From positions 85,160-149,159 of the IMG/VR virus record IMGVR_UViG_3300022602_000036: a stretch of 64,000 nucleotides of DNA, one strand, 5' to 3'. The first letter of the stretch is position 1, and each line of letters opens with the position of its first letter. Shown piece after piece: positions 55,614-64,000 of the stretch. The notes beneath the pieces were generated by a model, which worked only from the letters and a program-made list of their open reading frames with translations, made no database searches and was not told where the DNA came from. The stretch comes from a virus. Position numbers and translations under genes: made by a program.

Positions 55614-58271
55614 ATGAGTTATGTAGACGCACTGTTCGATCGTGCTAAAGATCGTATCTATATTGTAGAAAGAGTTAATGGCCTGAGGGAATATCGCGAA
55701 TATCCTGCCAATTATACTTTTTACTATGATGATCCCCGTGGTAAGTTTCGCACTATTTACGACACACCTGTTAGCCGTTTCAACACACGTAACGGTAAAG
55801 AATTCCACAAAGAACTGAAGATCAATTCAGGCAAGCGTATTTGGGAAAGTGATATTAATCCAGTATTCCGTTGCCTAGAAGACAATTATCTAGGACAAAA
55901 GTCACCTAAACTACAAACAGCGTTCTTTGACATTGAAGTTGACTTTGATCCTGTGCGTGGCTTTAGTCGTCCAGAAGATCCATTTAATCCCATAACTGCG
56001 GTATCAGTATACTTGGACTGGTTAGACAAACTGGTTACTATGGTTATCCCGCCCAAGAGCATGAGCTGGGAAACTGCTGAAGAGATCTGTGCCAAATACG
56101 ACAACTGTTTCCTTATGGCTCGTGAAGAGGACCTATTAAAAACGTTCTTGGATCTAATTGATGATGCAGACATCTTAAGTGGGTGGAACTCAGAGGGCTT
56201 TGATATCCCGTACATGGTACAGCGTACCAATCGTGTGCTGAGCAAAGATGACACACGTAGATTCTGCCTATGGGGACAGTACCCTAAACAGCGTGAGTTT
56301 GAACGGTTTGGTGCTAGCAATATTACCTTTGACCTAATCGGTCGCGTGCATATGGACTATATGCAACTGTATCGCAAGTATACCTATGAAGAACGTCACA
56401 GCTACAGTCTAGATGCTATCGCTGAATATGAACTAGATGAACGCAAAACACAGTATGAAGGCACATTAGATCAACTGTACAATCAAGACTTTCCTAAATT
56501 TATTGAGTATAACCGTCAAGATACCGCACTGTTACACAAACTAGATGCTAAACTGCGTTTCTTAGATCTAGCCAATGAACTAGCACATGATAACACTGTA
56601 TTGTTACAAACAACCATGGGTGCTGTGGCTGTTACAGAGCAGGCGATTATCAACGAAGCACATCAACTTGGTATGATTGTGCCCAATCGCAGTAGAGATG
56701 AACAGTTTGACACACAGGCCGCAGGTGCGTATGTAGCAACTCCCAAAGCAGGTATGCATGACTACATTGGCGCTATTGACATTAACAGTCTATATCCAAG
56801 TGCGATTCGCGCATTAAACATGGGTCCAGAAACTATTGTTGGACAGTTAAGACCTGTGATGACAGAACACTACATCAAAGAAAAACAGCAAGGAGGTTCG
56901 TCATTTGCTGACGCATGGGAAGGTTTGTTTGGATCACTAGAATATACCAGTGTAATGAACATGGAACCAGGCACTGAAATTACCATTGATTGGGCCAATG
57001 GCTCCAGTGATGTAGTTAGTGCCGCAGACTGTTGGAGACTTATATTTGACAGTAATAAACCTTGGATTTTAAGTGCCAATGGTACTATTTTTAGTAATGA
57101 ACGCAAAGGCGTTATACCAGGCCTACTAGAACGTTGGTATGCTGAACGTAAAGAAATGCAGGCTAAGAAAAAGGAATCAACTACAAATGAAGATATTGCA
57201 TTTTGGGACAAAAGACAGCTGGTTAAGAAAATTAATCTTAACAGCTTGTATGGTGCTATTCTTAATCCTGGTTGTCGCTTCTTTGATAAGCGTATTGGAC
57301 AATCCACTACCCTTACCGGTCGTACCATTGCCAAACACATGGATGCCTACATAAATGAATGTATCACAGGCAAATATGATCACGTAGGTGAAGCAATTAT
57401 CTATGGTGATACTGACTCATGTTACTTCTCAGCTTGGCCTGCGGTCAAAGCAGACGTTGAAGCGGGTCGTATGGAATGGAACAAAGACATCGCTGTGGGC
57501 TTGTATGATACTATTGCTGATCAAGTCAATGAAAGTTTTCCAGCATTTTGTGAGCGTGCTTTCCATACTCCACGCAAGCAAGGCGAGCTTATCAAAGGTG
57601 GGCGTGAACTAGTAGCACTTAAAGGCTTGTTTATTAAGAAGAAACGCTATGCTGTACTGATCTATGACATGGAAGGCAAGCGTCTAGATACACACAGTAA
57701 TCCAGGTAAAGTAAAAGCCATGGGACTAGACTTAAAACGCAGTGATACTCCTAAGGTTATTCAAGACTTCTTAAGTGAAATCTTGTTAGATACCTTAACT
57801 GGCGCTACCCGTGAAGCTATTATTGACAAAGTGCGCGAGTTTAAATTGGTATTTACAGAGCGTCCAGCTTGGGAAAAAGGTACACCTAAACGTGTTAACA
57901 ACTTGACCAAGTACAGCAAGGAAGAAGAACGCCTAGGTAAAGCCAACATGCCAGGGCATGTACGTGCAGCAATGAATTGGAACAACCTGCGCCGTATGCA
58001 CAGTGACAACTATTCAATGGCTATTGTTGATGGTATGAAGACTATTGTATGTAAACTTAAAGATAATCCTCTAGGTTATACAAGTATTGGATATCCAACA
58101 GACGAGTCGCATATTCCAGCGTGGTTCAAAGAATTACCATTTGATCAAGATTCAATGGAAGCTGGTATTGTAGACCAAAAGGTAGAAAACTTACTAGGTG
58201 TACTCAATTGGAAGATTGGCGAAAACACACAGATTGCCACAACGTTTGATAATCTATTTACGTTTGAATAA
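55614..58271 (+). CDS. Family-B DNA polymerase (T4 gp43-like)
   Basis: This 885-residue replicative polymerase has an editing exonuclease domain (Exo I F-F-D106-I-E108, Exo II N-S-E-G-F-D-I-P, Exo III Y-N-R-Q-D-T-A) and polymerase motifs. Motif A is D389-I-N-S-L-Y-P-S, motif B K-I-N-L-N-S-L-Y-G-A and motif C Y597-G-D-T-D601-S. The length is close to T4 gp43 (898). All catalytic aspartates are present, so it should be active. Its stop overlaps the next gene (TAATG). A hairpin leader precedes it. Confidence 0.97.
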   Translation: MSYVDALFDRAKDRIYIVERVNGLREYREYPANYTFYYDDPRGKFRTIYDTPVSRFNTRNGKEFHKELKINSGKRIWESDINPVFRCLEDNYLGQKSPKLQTAFFDIEVDFDPVRGFSRPEDPFNPITAVSVYLDWLDKLVTMVIPPKSMSWETAEEICAKYDNCFLMAREEDLLKTFLDLIDDADILSGWNSEGFDIPYMVQRTNRVLSKDDTRRFCLWGQYPKQREFERFGASNITFDLIGRVHMDYMQLYRKYTYEERHSYSLDAIAEYELDERKTQYEGTLDQLYNQDFPKFIEYNRQDTALLHKLDAKLRFLDLANELAHDNTVLLQTTMGAVAVTEQAIINEAHQLGMIVPNRSRDEQFDTQAAGAYVATPKAGMHDYIGAIDINSLYPSAIRALNMGPETIVGQLRPVMTEHYIKEKQQGGSSFADAWEGLFGSLEYTSVMNMEPGTEITIDWANGSSDVVSAADCWRLIFDSNKPWILSANGTIFSNERKGVIPGLLERWYAERKEMQAKKKESTTNEDIAFWDKRQLVKKINLNSLYGAILNPGCRFFDKRIGQSTTLTGRTIAKHMDAYINECITGKYDHVGEAIIYGDTDSCYFSAWPAVKADVEAGRMEWNKDIAVGLYDTIADQVNESFPAFCERAFHTPRKQGELIKGGRELVALKGLFIKKKRYAVLIYDMEGKRLDTHSNPGKVKAMGLDLKRSDTPKVIQDFLSEILLDTLTGATREAIIDKVREFKLVFTERPAWEKGTPKRVNNLTKYSKEEERLGKANMPGHVRAAMNWNNLRRMHSDNYSMAIVDGMKTIVCKLKDNPLGYTSIGYPTDESHIPAWFKELPFDQDSMEAGIVDQKVENLLGVLNWKIGENTQIATTFDNLFTFE

Positions 58272-59242
58272 TGTCAACCTTAAGCGAATTAGTAAAATTT
58301 AAAAATGATCTGTTGGAGTTGATCGCTGATCTATCTTTAGACCGTGCAATCAATGAAAAAATACACTTATTTGATTCATTGCGATTGCGTAACGAATCTG
58401 TAGACTATAATCAACTGATACAGCAACACGTCGGCGACTATCAAAATTTAATTGTTCACAGTAATGATATTATTACTAGAATAAAAAATTCAATTAATAT
58501 TGTTGACAACGACATTACTCAACTGGCTAGTACCGTTGATAATAGTAAATTCACTGAAGAAAACATGTGTTTTCTTTTGCCAACCTCTGATGAAATAGAA
58601 AAGATATTACAGTCTAAAATCAGTGCATCAGGAGATTGGCATTTTCCAGGGCTACAACTTTGTAGATATATTTCAGATGATCATTGGCAATTCTCAGCAA
58701 AATTACAGGAATTTGCAAATGCAAAAACACGCATGGACTATATGATAGCCTGTGATCCCCTGTATATCGTTGGTCAGAATTTCAGCATTTTAGAAAAGAT
58801 TATTGAACCGTTTCCTGATGCATATCAACGTAGATTAAGACTCTATGAGATTAAAAATAGAAACTACAGTGAGTTGCCGCATGATCAATTTGGTCTAATA
58901 CTGTGTTGGGATTATTTTAATTATCTACCAATCGATACCATTGAACAGTATCTTAGATCAATCATTAAATTATTACGTCCAGGTGGCAAACTAGTGTTTA
59001 GTTATACCAATGGAGAAATTGTATCTTCAGCAAAATTGGTTGAGGAACACAAAGCACCTTGGGCCACTGCTAGACTTTTAACAGATATGATTACTGGTCT
59101 AGGATATGAATTTATTGTTGCTGAGAATTTCCCAACTAACGATATGTTTGACTCTTGGATCAGTTGGATGGAAATAAAGAAACCTGGTGAACTAACCACA
59201 GTAAAAAGAGCCCAAGCAGTGGGGGCGGTATTAGCAAAATAA
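58271..59242 (+). CDS. SAM-dependent methyltransferase-like protein
   Basis: This 323-residue protein has a C-terminal region like a class I methyltransferase: F-G-L-I-L-C-W-D-Y-F-N-Y-L-P, then L-L-R-P-G-G-K-L-V-F-S-Y. The N-terminal ~110 residues are helical with coiled-coil character. The usual G-x-G-x-G motif is not clear (Y-I-V-G-Q-N-F at about 163). It overlaps DNA polymerase by one base and may act on DNA or nucleotide precursors; this is inference. Confidence 0.6.
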   Translation: MSTLSELVKFKNDLLELIADLSLDRAINEKIHLFDSLRLRNESVDYNQLIQQHVGDYQNLIVHSNDIITRIKNSINIVDNDITQLASTVDNSKFTEENMCFLLPTSDEIEKILQSKISASGDWHFPGLQLCRYISDDHWQFSAKLQEFANAKTRMDYMIACDPLYIVGQNFSILEKIIEPFPDAYQRRLRLYEIKNRNYSELPHDQFGLILCWDYFNYLPIDTIEQYLRSIIKLLRPGGKLVFSYTNGEIVSSAKLVEEHKAPWATARLLTDMITGLGYEFIVAENFPTNDMFDSWISWMEIKKPGELTTVKRAQAVGAVLAK

Positions 59243-59306
59243 ATTTATCAAAACCATTGCACGATCTAAATAAATCATATACACTATATTATCAAAGGAG
59301 AACTAC

Positions 59307-60038
59307 ATGAGAGACCATCTATTAGACATCGTTAAAAACACTTACGGCTTGGGCGGAATTAGCCTAGTCAAAATTACAGGCACAGCTAAAGACACTACCA
59401 TTGAAGCATTAGCAGAAGATCGTTCAGTGATTGTTCAAGGTAAATTAAACAATCCAGTAGCAGAATTCATTGGCACATTTGGTATGCCAAACTTAGATAA
59501 ACTTAACATTATCTTAGGTATTAGCGAATACAAAGAAAACGCTAAGATCACATTAACCACACAAGATCGCAATGGCGAAACAGTTCCAGTGGGCTTACAT
59601 TTTGAAAATGCCGCAGGCGACTTTAAAAATGACTATCGTTTTATGAGTCAAGAGATTGTCAATGACAAACTAAAAACAGTTAAGATGCGCACAGTAAACT
59701 GGAATGTTGAATTTGAACCAACTGTAGCAAATATCCAACGTTTAAAATTTATGGCGTCAGCTAACGCAGAAGAAAACAATTTTACTGCTAAAACTAACAA
59801 CGGTAACTTAGAATTATCATTTGGTGATCATTCAAGCCACGCAGGTAACTTTGTATTCCAAGCAGGTGTTACAGGCGCACTAAGTAAAGGTTGGTCGTGG
59901 CCAGTAGCGGCATTCAGCGCAATCTTAGGTTTATCTGGTGATAAAACTGTTAAGATTTCAGATGAAGGTGCGGCACAGATCACTGTTAACTCAGGTCTAG
60001 CAACTTACAACTATATTTTACCAGCACAAAGTAAATAA
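59307..60038 (+). CDS. Sliding clamp (T4 gp45-like)
   Basis: This 243-residue protein has the two-domain clamp pattern. F-I-G-T-F-G-M-P-N-L-D-K-L-N-I-I-L-G near residues 54-71 corresponds to the central helix/strand of T4 gp45, with a second domain beginning near residue 125. It makes the DNA polymerase processive and in T4 also activates late transcription. The length is close to gp45 (228). AAAGGAGAA is a strong SD. The assignment rests on pattern and context with polymerase and clamp loader. Confidence 0.8.
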   Translation: MRDHLLDIVKNTYGLGGISLVKITGTAKDTTIEALAEDRSVIVQGKLNNPVAEFIGTFGMPNLDKLNIILGISEYKENAKITLTTQDRNGETVPVGLHFENAAGDFKNDYRFMSQEIVNDKLKTVKMRTVNWNVEFEPTVANIQRLKFMASANAEENNFTAKTNNGNLELSFGDHSSHAGNFVFQAGVTGALSKGWSWPVAAFSAILGLSGDKTVKISDEGAAQITVNSGLATYNYILPAQSK

Positions 60039-60040
60039 CT

Positions 60041-61594
60041 GTGGAAAAAGACAACTTAACCAGTAAGCAAAAAGATTATGCTGTATTCTTGCCTGCATTG
60101 AGTGGCTTCTATGCTACTTATGTAGGCAAACAACGCTACCCTGATGCCAACGGTAACTTGTATGTTGAGTCAACTCGCGTACCAGCAGACTTTGAACATG
60201 GCATTGAAGGACTTAATTGGCTTAATCCAACTGAAGCATACTTTCCCTATCAATGGAGTCTATACTCAGCAGGTCATGCTGAACTAGATATAAACAAGCA
60301 CAGTCCAAAAGAAGATATGGTGCGTAACAGAGATCGTACTAAATCGTTTATCTTGGGTGACAGTGGTGGTTTCCAGATTGGTAAAGGTGTTTGGGAGGGT
60401 GATTGGAAGAATCCTAACTGCCCTAAAGCACAAAAGAAACGTGAGCTAGTTCTTACTTGGATGGATGCATACATGGATTATGGTATGTGTTTAGATATTC
60501 CAGCGTGGGTAGCTCGTAGTCCAGCAGGTGCAAAAGCCACAGGTATCAGCACATATGATGAAGCTGTAGAAGGCACTTACATTAACAATGATTGGTTCAT
60601 TAACAATCGCACAGGTGCTTGTAAGTTCTTAAACGTCTTACAAGGCGAAAATCACGCAGACGCAGACGATTGGTATGATCGTATGAAGAAGTACTGTGAC
60701 CCTAAGCAATATCCAGGTCGTCATTTTAATGGTTGGGCTATGGGTGGACAGAACATGTGTGATGTTCATCTAGTGTTAAAACGTCTGGTGGCTTTACGCT
60801 ATGATAATCTACTACAAGAAGGCATACATGACTGGATGCACTTCTTGGGTACAAGTAAGCTAGAGTGGGCTTGCTTGTTAACTGATATTCAACGTGCTGT
60901 TAGAAAACATGTCAACCCAGCATTTACTATATCATTTGACTGTGCAAGTCCATTCCTAGCTTCAGCTAACGGACAGATTTACATTCAAACTGAAATTGAA
61001 GATCGTAAGAAATGGGTATACCGTATGGTACCTAGCGTAGATGACAAGAAATATGCCAAAGACACACGTAAGTTCAGTGATGCTGTCCTACAAGATGGTA
61101 AGTTTGCTAACTTCACAGACAGTCCTATTAGTAATCGTATTAAGATCAATGATGTGTGTAAGTATGCGCCAGGCGACCTAAATAAGATTGGTAAAGAAGG
61201 CAAAACATCATGGGATAGCTTTAGTTACTGTATTCAAATGGGGCATAACGTTTGGAGCCATATCACAGCCGTACAAGAAGCCAATCGTCAATATGATCAA
61301 GGATTGGTGCCAAACATGCTGGTTCAAGAAACATTTGATCGCGTATACTTTAAAGATGTAGTTAACAGTATATTTGCTGCCAAGGATCGTAGCACAGCAG
61401 AACAGATCATTGAAGATCACAGCAAGTTTTGGCAACAGATTATTGGTACTCGTGGTGCAACAGGTAAGAAAACTGTCAACGCAAGTACTATGTTTAACAA
61501 CTTGTTTGATGTTGAAGAAGAAGAGCATCATATTGATGACAGTGGCCTAGATGAAGGTAGTCTAGATAACTTAGAACTAGGGTTAGGAGAATAG
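60041..61594 (+). CDS. TGT/DpdA-like DNA transglycosylase
   Basis: This 517-residue protein resembles tRNA-guanine transglycosylase and its DNA-acting relatives (DpdA). L-G-D107-S-G-G-F-Q binds the deazaguanine base, W-A-M-G-G lies near residue 235, and I-S-F-D300-C-A-S-P corresponds to the nucleophilic Asp region. DpdA proteins replace guanine in DNA by 7-deazaguanine derivatives, protecting phage DNA from restriction. A QueD-like gene follows within 1 kb, which supports the DNA-modification role. The C-terminal ~30 residues form an acidic tail. The start is GTG, 2 bases after the clamp stop. Confidence 0.8.
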   Translation: MEKDNLTSKQKDYAVFLPALSGFYATYVGKQRYPDANGNLYVESTRVPADFEHGIEGLNWLNPTEAYFPYQWSLYSAGHAELDINKHSPKEDMVRNRDRTKSFILGDSGGFQIGKGVWEGDWKNPNCPKAQKKRELVLTWMDAYMDYGMCLDIPAWVARSPAGAKATGISTYDEAVEGTYINNDWFINNRTGACKFLNVLQGENHADADDWYDRMKKYCDPKQYPGRHFNGWAMGGQNMCDVHLVLKRLVALRYDNLLQEGIHDWMHFLGTSKLEWACLLTDIQRAVRKHVNPAFTISFDCASPFLASANGQIYIQTEIEDRKKWVYRMVPSVDDKKYAKDTRKFSDAVLQDGKFANFTDSPISNRIKINDVCKYAPGDLNKIGKEGKTSWDSFSYCIQMGHNVWSHITAVQEANRQYDQGLVPNMLVQETFDRVYFKDVVNSIFAAKDRSTAEQIIEDHSKFWQQIIGTRGATGKKTVNASTMFNNLFDVEEEEHHIDDSGLDEGSLDNLELGLGE

Positions 61595-61595
61595 C

Positions 61596-61781
61596 TTGGA
61601 TAAATCTAAACTTGAAGGACACTTAGCAGAACTAGTAGAATACCATCACGGACTTGACAAAAAGATCAAAGAAGGTTATACTAACTATATGGATGACGTA
61701 GGCTTGAGTAAAATGAAACAAGAAAAAGCTCATGTTCGTCGCCAAATTGAAGATACTAAACAAAAATTGGATACTCTATGA
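61596..61781 (+). CDS. Small helical DUF465-like protein
   Basis: This 61-residue helical hairpin (L-V-E-Y-H-H-G-L-D-K-K-I, then M-K-Q-E-K-A-H-V-R-R-Q-I-E-D) resembles YdcH/DUF465-type proteins. The start is TTG. It links the DpdA-like gene with the next one and overlaps the latter by 4 bases. The function is unknown. Confidence 0.55.
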   Translation: MDKSKLEGHLAELVEYHHGLDKKIKEGYTNYMDDVGLSKMKQEKAHVRRQIEDTKQKLDTL

Positions 61782-62305
61782 AACGTGAGTACGACACAGG
61801 TACAGCAGAAGCAATTACATTCTTTACAGGCATAGAGATTGAAAAGACTCCAGCATACAACATGCAAACACTATTTGTAGTAGGTGTGCAAAGTACTTTA
61901 AGTATTTTAGAACTAGCAGGTGAACACTACTGTAAACACATTTACTTTGGTGCTAATCAAAGTTTTCCTAAACTAGCTACAGATGATGCAGATGCATGGC
62001 GCCCTTGGGAACAAATGATTAATGCTTGTTTAGAGATGGGCTATTGGTGTACTTTAGATTTTGATGTTAGTGTTGTACAGGGTGTATTAGAAATGCCTGT
62101 AATTGGACATCGTCGTTTTATTCCTCAAGTAAGTGTTAAAATTCCATACTTGACACAGCTTGGATATAATGCTACAATTAAGCTAGACGACTTGGACTTT
62201 GAATACTCTAATCCAGGTGTTTGGTGTCATACACTCAATTCATTGACTACTAGAGAAACATTTACTGATTGGGATCAGTATGGAAAGGATGCAATTATCA
62301 AATGA
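61778..62305 (+). CDS. Conserved phage protein near 7-deazaguanine genes
   Basis: This 175-residue protein contains F-F-T-G-I-E-I-E-K-T-P-A-Y and C-K-H-I-Y-F-G-A-N-Q-S-F, then L-D-F-D-V and P-Q-V-S-V-K-I-P-Y. I recall close relatives in other T4-like phages. It lacks the CxxxCxxC of QueE, so it is not a usual radical SAM enzyme. Its place between DpdA-like and QueD-like genes suggests a role in the same pathway. No catalytic motif is recognised. Confidence 0.6.
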   Translation: MKREYDTGTAEAITFFTGIEIEKTPAYNMQTLFVVGVQSTLSILELAGEHYCKHIYFGANQSFPKLATDDADAWRPWEQMINACLEMGYWCTLDFDVSVVQGVLEMPVIGHRRFIPQVSVKIPYLTQLGYNATIKLDDLDFEYSNPGVWCHTLNSLTTRETFTDWDQYGKDAIIK

Positions 62306-62496
62306 TTAAACTATATAGAGAATGGGTAGAAAGTAAACGTCTAGCTAATCTACAGACTAGAATAGCTATGGTCTCTGAACTAGACAAACTTCCTTATATG
62401 AGCAAACGTTTCATTCTAACTGAATGTTTATTATCTAAAGAACAACTTGGCCGCAACGATGAGTTATGGTCAGAAGAACAGGGTGTCTCAAATTGA
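62302..62496 (+). CDS. Small basic helical protein
   Basis: This 64-residue protein (L-Y-R-E-W-V-E-S-K-R-L-A-N-L) starts at the ATG at 62302, overlapping the previous stop, and ends overlapping the TTG of the next gene. No family is recognised. It belongs to the DpdA/QueD operon by coupling. Confidence 0.5.
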   Translation: MIKLYREWVESKRLANLQTRIAMVSELDKLPYMSKRFILTECLLSKEQLGRNDELWSEEQGVSN

Positions 62497-62942
62497 TTCA
62501 ATCAGAACGCGAAACTATAAATAGAATTATCAAGGCTAGCCAAAAGAAAGTATGGGTCACCTTTCAAAAGGAAGGCATTCACTGCTATCCTGCAGCCTCA
62601 ACTGATCCTAAACTTAATACTGGAGATGAGTATGATGTATCGTTTCTTGCTAGTCCTCATCGTCACATGTTTCATTTCAGGGTGTCAATCGATGTGTACC
62701 ATGATGACAGAGAACTCGAGTTCATCCAATTCAAAAGATGGCTTGAAAACCTGTATGTACGTGGTGGCGCCGTTTTAGATTTAAATAATAAAAGCTGTGA
62801 AATGATTGCAGATGACTTATATCTGCAGATAGCTGCAAAGTATCCCAATCGCGATGTTCACATTGAAGTAAGTGAAGATGGCGAAAATGGGTGTTATGTT
62901 GAGTACAACTGTACTCGTCCTTACCAAAATGTCACTGTATAG
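62493..62942 (+). CDS. QueD-like 6-carboxytetrahydropterin synthase
   Basis: This 149-residue protein resembles the QueD/PTPS family. Zinc ligands are likely His30 (G-I-H-C-Y-P-A-A) and His56/His58 (S-P-H-R-H-M-F-H-F), and S-C-E-M-I-A-D-D-L-Y and V-H-I-E-V-S-E-D match the later conserved P-T-x-E and E-T blocks. QueD makes 6-carboxytetrahydropterin, a precursor of preQ0. With the DpdA-like gene this indicates a 7-deazaguanine DNA-modification pathway; FolE, QueE and QueC are not in the window. The start is a TTG overlapping the previous stop. Confidence 0.7.
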   Translation: MIQSERETINRIIKASQKKVWVTFQKEGIHCYPAASTDPKLNTGDEYDVSFLASPHRHMFHFRVSIDVYHDDRELEFIQFKRWLENLYVRGGAVLDLNNKSCEMIADDLYLQIAAKYPNRDVHIEVSEDGENGCYVEYNCTRPYQNVTV

Positions 62943-62953
62943 GAGATTTAATC

Positions 62954-63190
62954 GTGGCACAACAACCAGCTTGGCTTAAGAAGTATCTACGTATGAGCCC
63001 AGAAGTAAGACAAATCTACAACGACTTAGATGCATGGTTAAACTACTGTCGTTTCCGTATGATCAAGTACGATCCTGCTGATTTATACCGCAGTGTAGAG
63101 TATAAAGAGTGGCAAGAACGCCGCAAGAAACGTCAGCAATGGCAGGCTCGCAATGGTGTTGTTCGTAATAACAACAACCGAGGACAATAA
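62954..63190 (+). CDS. Small basic conserved protein
   Basis: This 78-residue protein has a helical middle (P-E-V-R-Q-I-Y-N-D-L-D-A-W-L-N-Y-C-R) and an arginine/asparagine-rich tail, R-R-K-K-R-Q-Q-W. The tail suggests nucleic acid binding. The start is GTG with TAGGAGAT upstream. Its stop overlaps the next gene (TAATG). Confidence 0.6.
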   Translation: MAQQPAWLKKYLRMSPEVRQIYNDLDAWLNYCRFRMIKYDPADLYRSVEYKEWQERRKKRQQWQARNGVVRNNNNRGQ

Positions 63191-64000
63191 TGACTGTATA
63201 TCTAGTTGATCTAGAAGCAGTTGAAACTAGATACACGGGTCAGTGGAAGACCCATGTACCTAAGTTGCTTGAGGAACATGGACATGAAGTATATGTTATT
63301 ACGGGCCCGACTGATATACCTAGTGCCACTACTCCTGGTGCTTTCCTCAATTTTGGGGGTACTAATATCTATAAATCTGTTCAGGTTGAACGAATGGCAA
63401 GACTCTTCACAGAAGGCAGGGTTAAGTCAGGAGATCACTTTATATTTACTGATGCTTGGCACCCTGGAATTATCAACCTTAGGTATATGTCTGAACTACT
63501 GGGTATTAAAGTAACTATACATGCATTATGGCATGCTGGTAGTTATGATCCACAGGACTTCTTAGGACGTCTTATTGGTGATGCTCCTTGGGTTAGACAT
63601 GCTGAACAAAGTTTCTTTTATGCCATCGATCACAATTACTTTGCCACAGACTTTCATATTGAAATGTTTGTTAACAATCTATTAGGTGATGACATCAGTG
63701 TAAAATCAAACTTTGCTGATGGTGCTATTATACGTAGTGGCTGGCCTATGGAATATATGCCAGAAACTATTACACCTTATAAGACTACAAAGCGTGATTT
63801 AATCTTATTCCCGCATCGTATAGCACCAGAGAAGCAGGTAGAAATTTTTAAAGACCTTGCTCAATCTATGCCTGAATATGAATGGATTATTTGTCAAGAA
63901 CAAAACCTAACTAAAGAAGGCTATCATACTCTACTAGGTGAAGCTAAGATGGTATTCAGTGCTAACCTACAAGAAACACTAGGTATTAGCATGTATGAAG
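63190..64000 (+). CDS. GT-B glycosyltransferase, cut by the window edge
   Basis: An ATG at 63190 opens a frame that runs off the right edge, giving 270 residues. The N-terminal part has H-V-P-K-L-L-E-E-H-G-H-E-V-Y-V-I-T-G-P, typical of GT-B glycosyltransferases. Near the edge it reads F-P-H-R-I-A-P-E-K-Q-V-E-I-F and Q-E-T-L-G-I-S-M-Y-E, matching the E-x7-E motif of GT4-like enzymes. It may glycosylate DNA or surface molecules. The C-terminal end is not in the window. Confidence 0.75.
   Translation, partial: MTVYLVDLEAVETRYTGQWKTHVPKLLEEHGHEVYVITGPTDIPSATTPGAFLNFGGTNIYKSVQVERMARLFTEGRVKSGDHFIFTDAWHPGIINLRYMSELLGIKVTIHALWHAGSYDPQDFLGRLIGDAPWVRHAEQSFFYAIDHNYFATDFHIEMFVNNLLGDDISVKSNFADGAIIRSGWPMEYMPETITPYKTTKRDLILFPHRIAPEKQVEIFKDLAQSMPEYEWIICQEQNLTKEGYHTLLGEAKMVFSANLQETLGISMYE

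Noticed and set aside
56870-57340. 156-codon minus-strand frame inside DNA polymerase
   Set aside because: It is antisense to conserved polymerase motifs and shows no independent start signals.
59265-59274. Late promoter before the sliding clamp gene (AAATAAATC)
   Set aside because: The last base of the octamer does not match ATAAATA, so it was not called.
61778-62305. Candidate QueE (7-carboxy-7-deazaguanine synthase)
   Set aside because: The radical SAM motif CxxxCxxC is absent, so it is kept as a conserved unknown protein.

Overview
The window looks like part of the genome of a large lytic T4-like myovirus (Caudoviricetes) infecting a Gram-negative, probably aquatic, bacterium. The evidence is a family-B DNA polymerase, gp45-like sliding clamp, gp44-like clamp loader, ATP-dependent ligase, gp31/GroES-like co-chaperonin, PhoH, long tail-fibre genes, a GH19 endolysin with holin and spanins, and repeated [NGTC]ATAAATA octamers matching the T4 late-promoter consensus TATAAATA. 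The DNA is AT-rich, and genes are packed with ATGA/TAATG overlaps. No tRNA, rRNA, integrase or CRISPR array was seen. The host cannot be named; spanin-type lipoproteins and a Sec signal peptide point to a Gram-negative.

Layout. 0-8 kb: SWIM zinc-finger fragment, DNA ligase, small conserved proteins, an AKAP-repeat DNA-binding protein, a SleB-type hydrolase, and small virion-like proteins. 7.9-12.6 kb: host-like accessory genes, namely translation factor IF-1, Fe/Mn superoxide dismutase, a NeuD-type acyltransferase, two predicted Fe(II) oxygenases, an A-type Fe-S carrier and a glycosyltransferase-like protein. 12.6-19.1 kb: tail fibre/virion proteins behind late promoters. 19.2-27 kb: a DnaE-like fragment, GroES, clamp loader, an SGNH-like protein, a cupin / B12-radical-SAM / 2OG-oxygenase group and PhoH. 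27-31 kb: conserved phage proteins and the lysis cassette. 31-35 kb: methyltransferase, DnaJ and a ClpA-like unfoldase. 35-44.5 kb: glycosyltransferase, nucleotidyltransferase, Dps-like ferritin, a polyprotein-like protein, a glycine-rich tail adhesin, a secreted nuclease and a SpeD-like decarboxylase. 44.5-53.8 kb: enzymes with capsid-targeting-like N-termini (HAD nucleotidase, two pol-beta nucleotidyltransferases, a large modular amidoligase, a metallopeptidase, a deaminase). 53.8-64 kb: fatty acid desaturase, DNA polymerase, sliding clamp, and a TGT/DpdA-like transglycosylase with a QueD-like enzyme, ending in a truncated glycosyltransferase.

The most interesting patterns are these. (1) About a dozen proteins start with a short peptide like the T4 capsid-targeting sequence (acidic residue, F/L, then a [L/I/F]-x-E site that a prohead protease could cut). 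This suggests enzymes packaged in the capsid and injected with the DNA. (2) At least five genes have a promoter so close to the ATG, with no Shine-Dalgarno sequence, that their mRNAs should be leaderless. (3) DpdA-like and QueD-like genes imply 7-deazaguanine DNA modification. (4) Many products use iron or handle it: SOD, Fe-S carrier, oxygenases, radical SAM enzyme, desaturase and ferritin.
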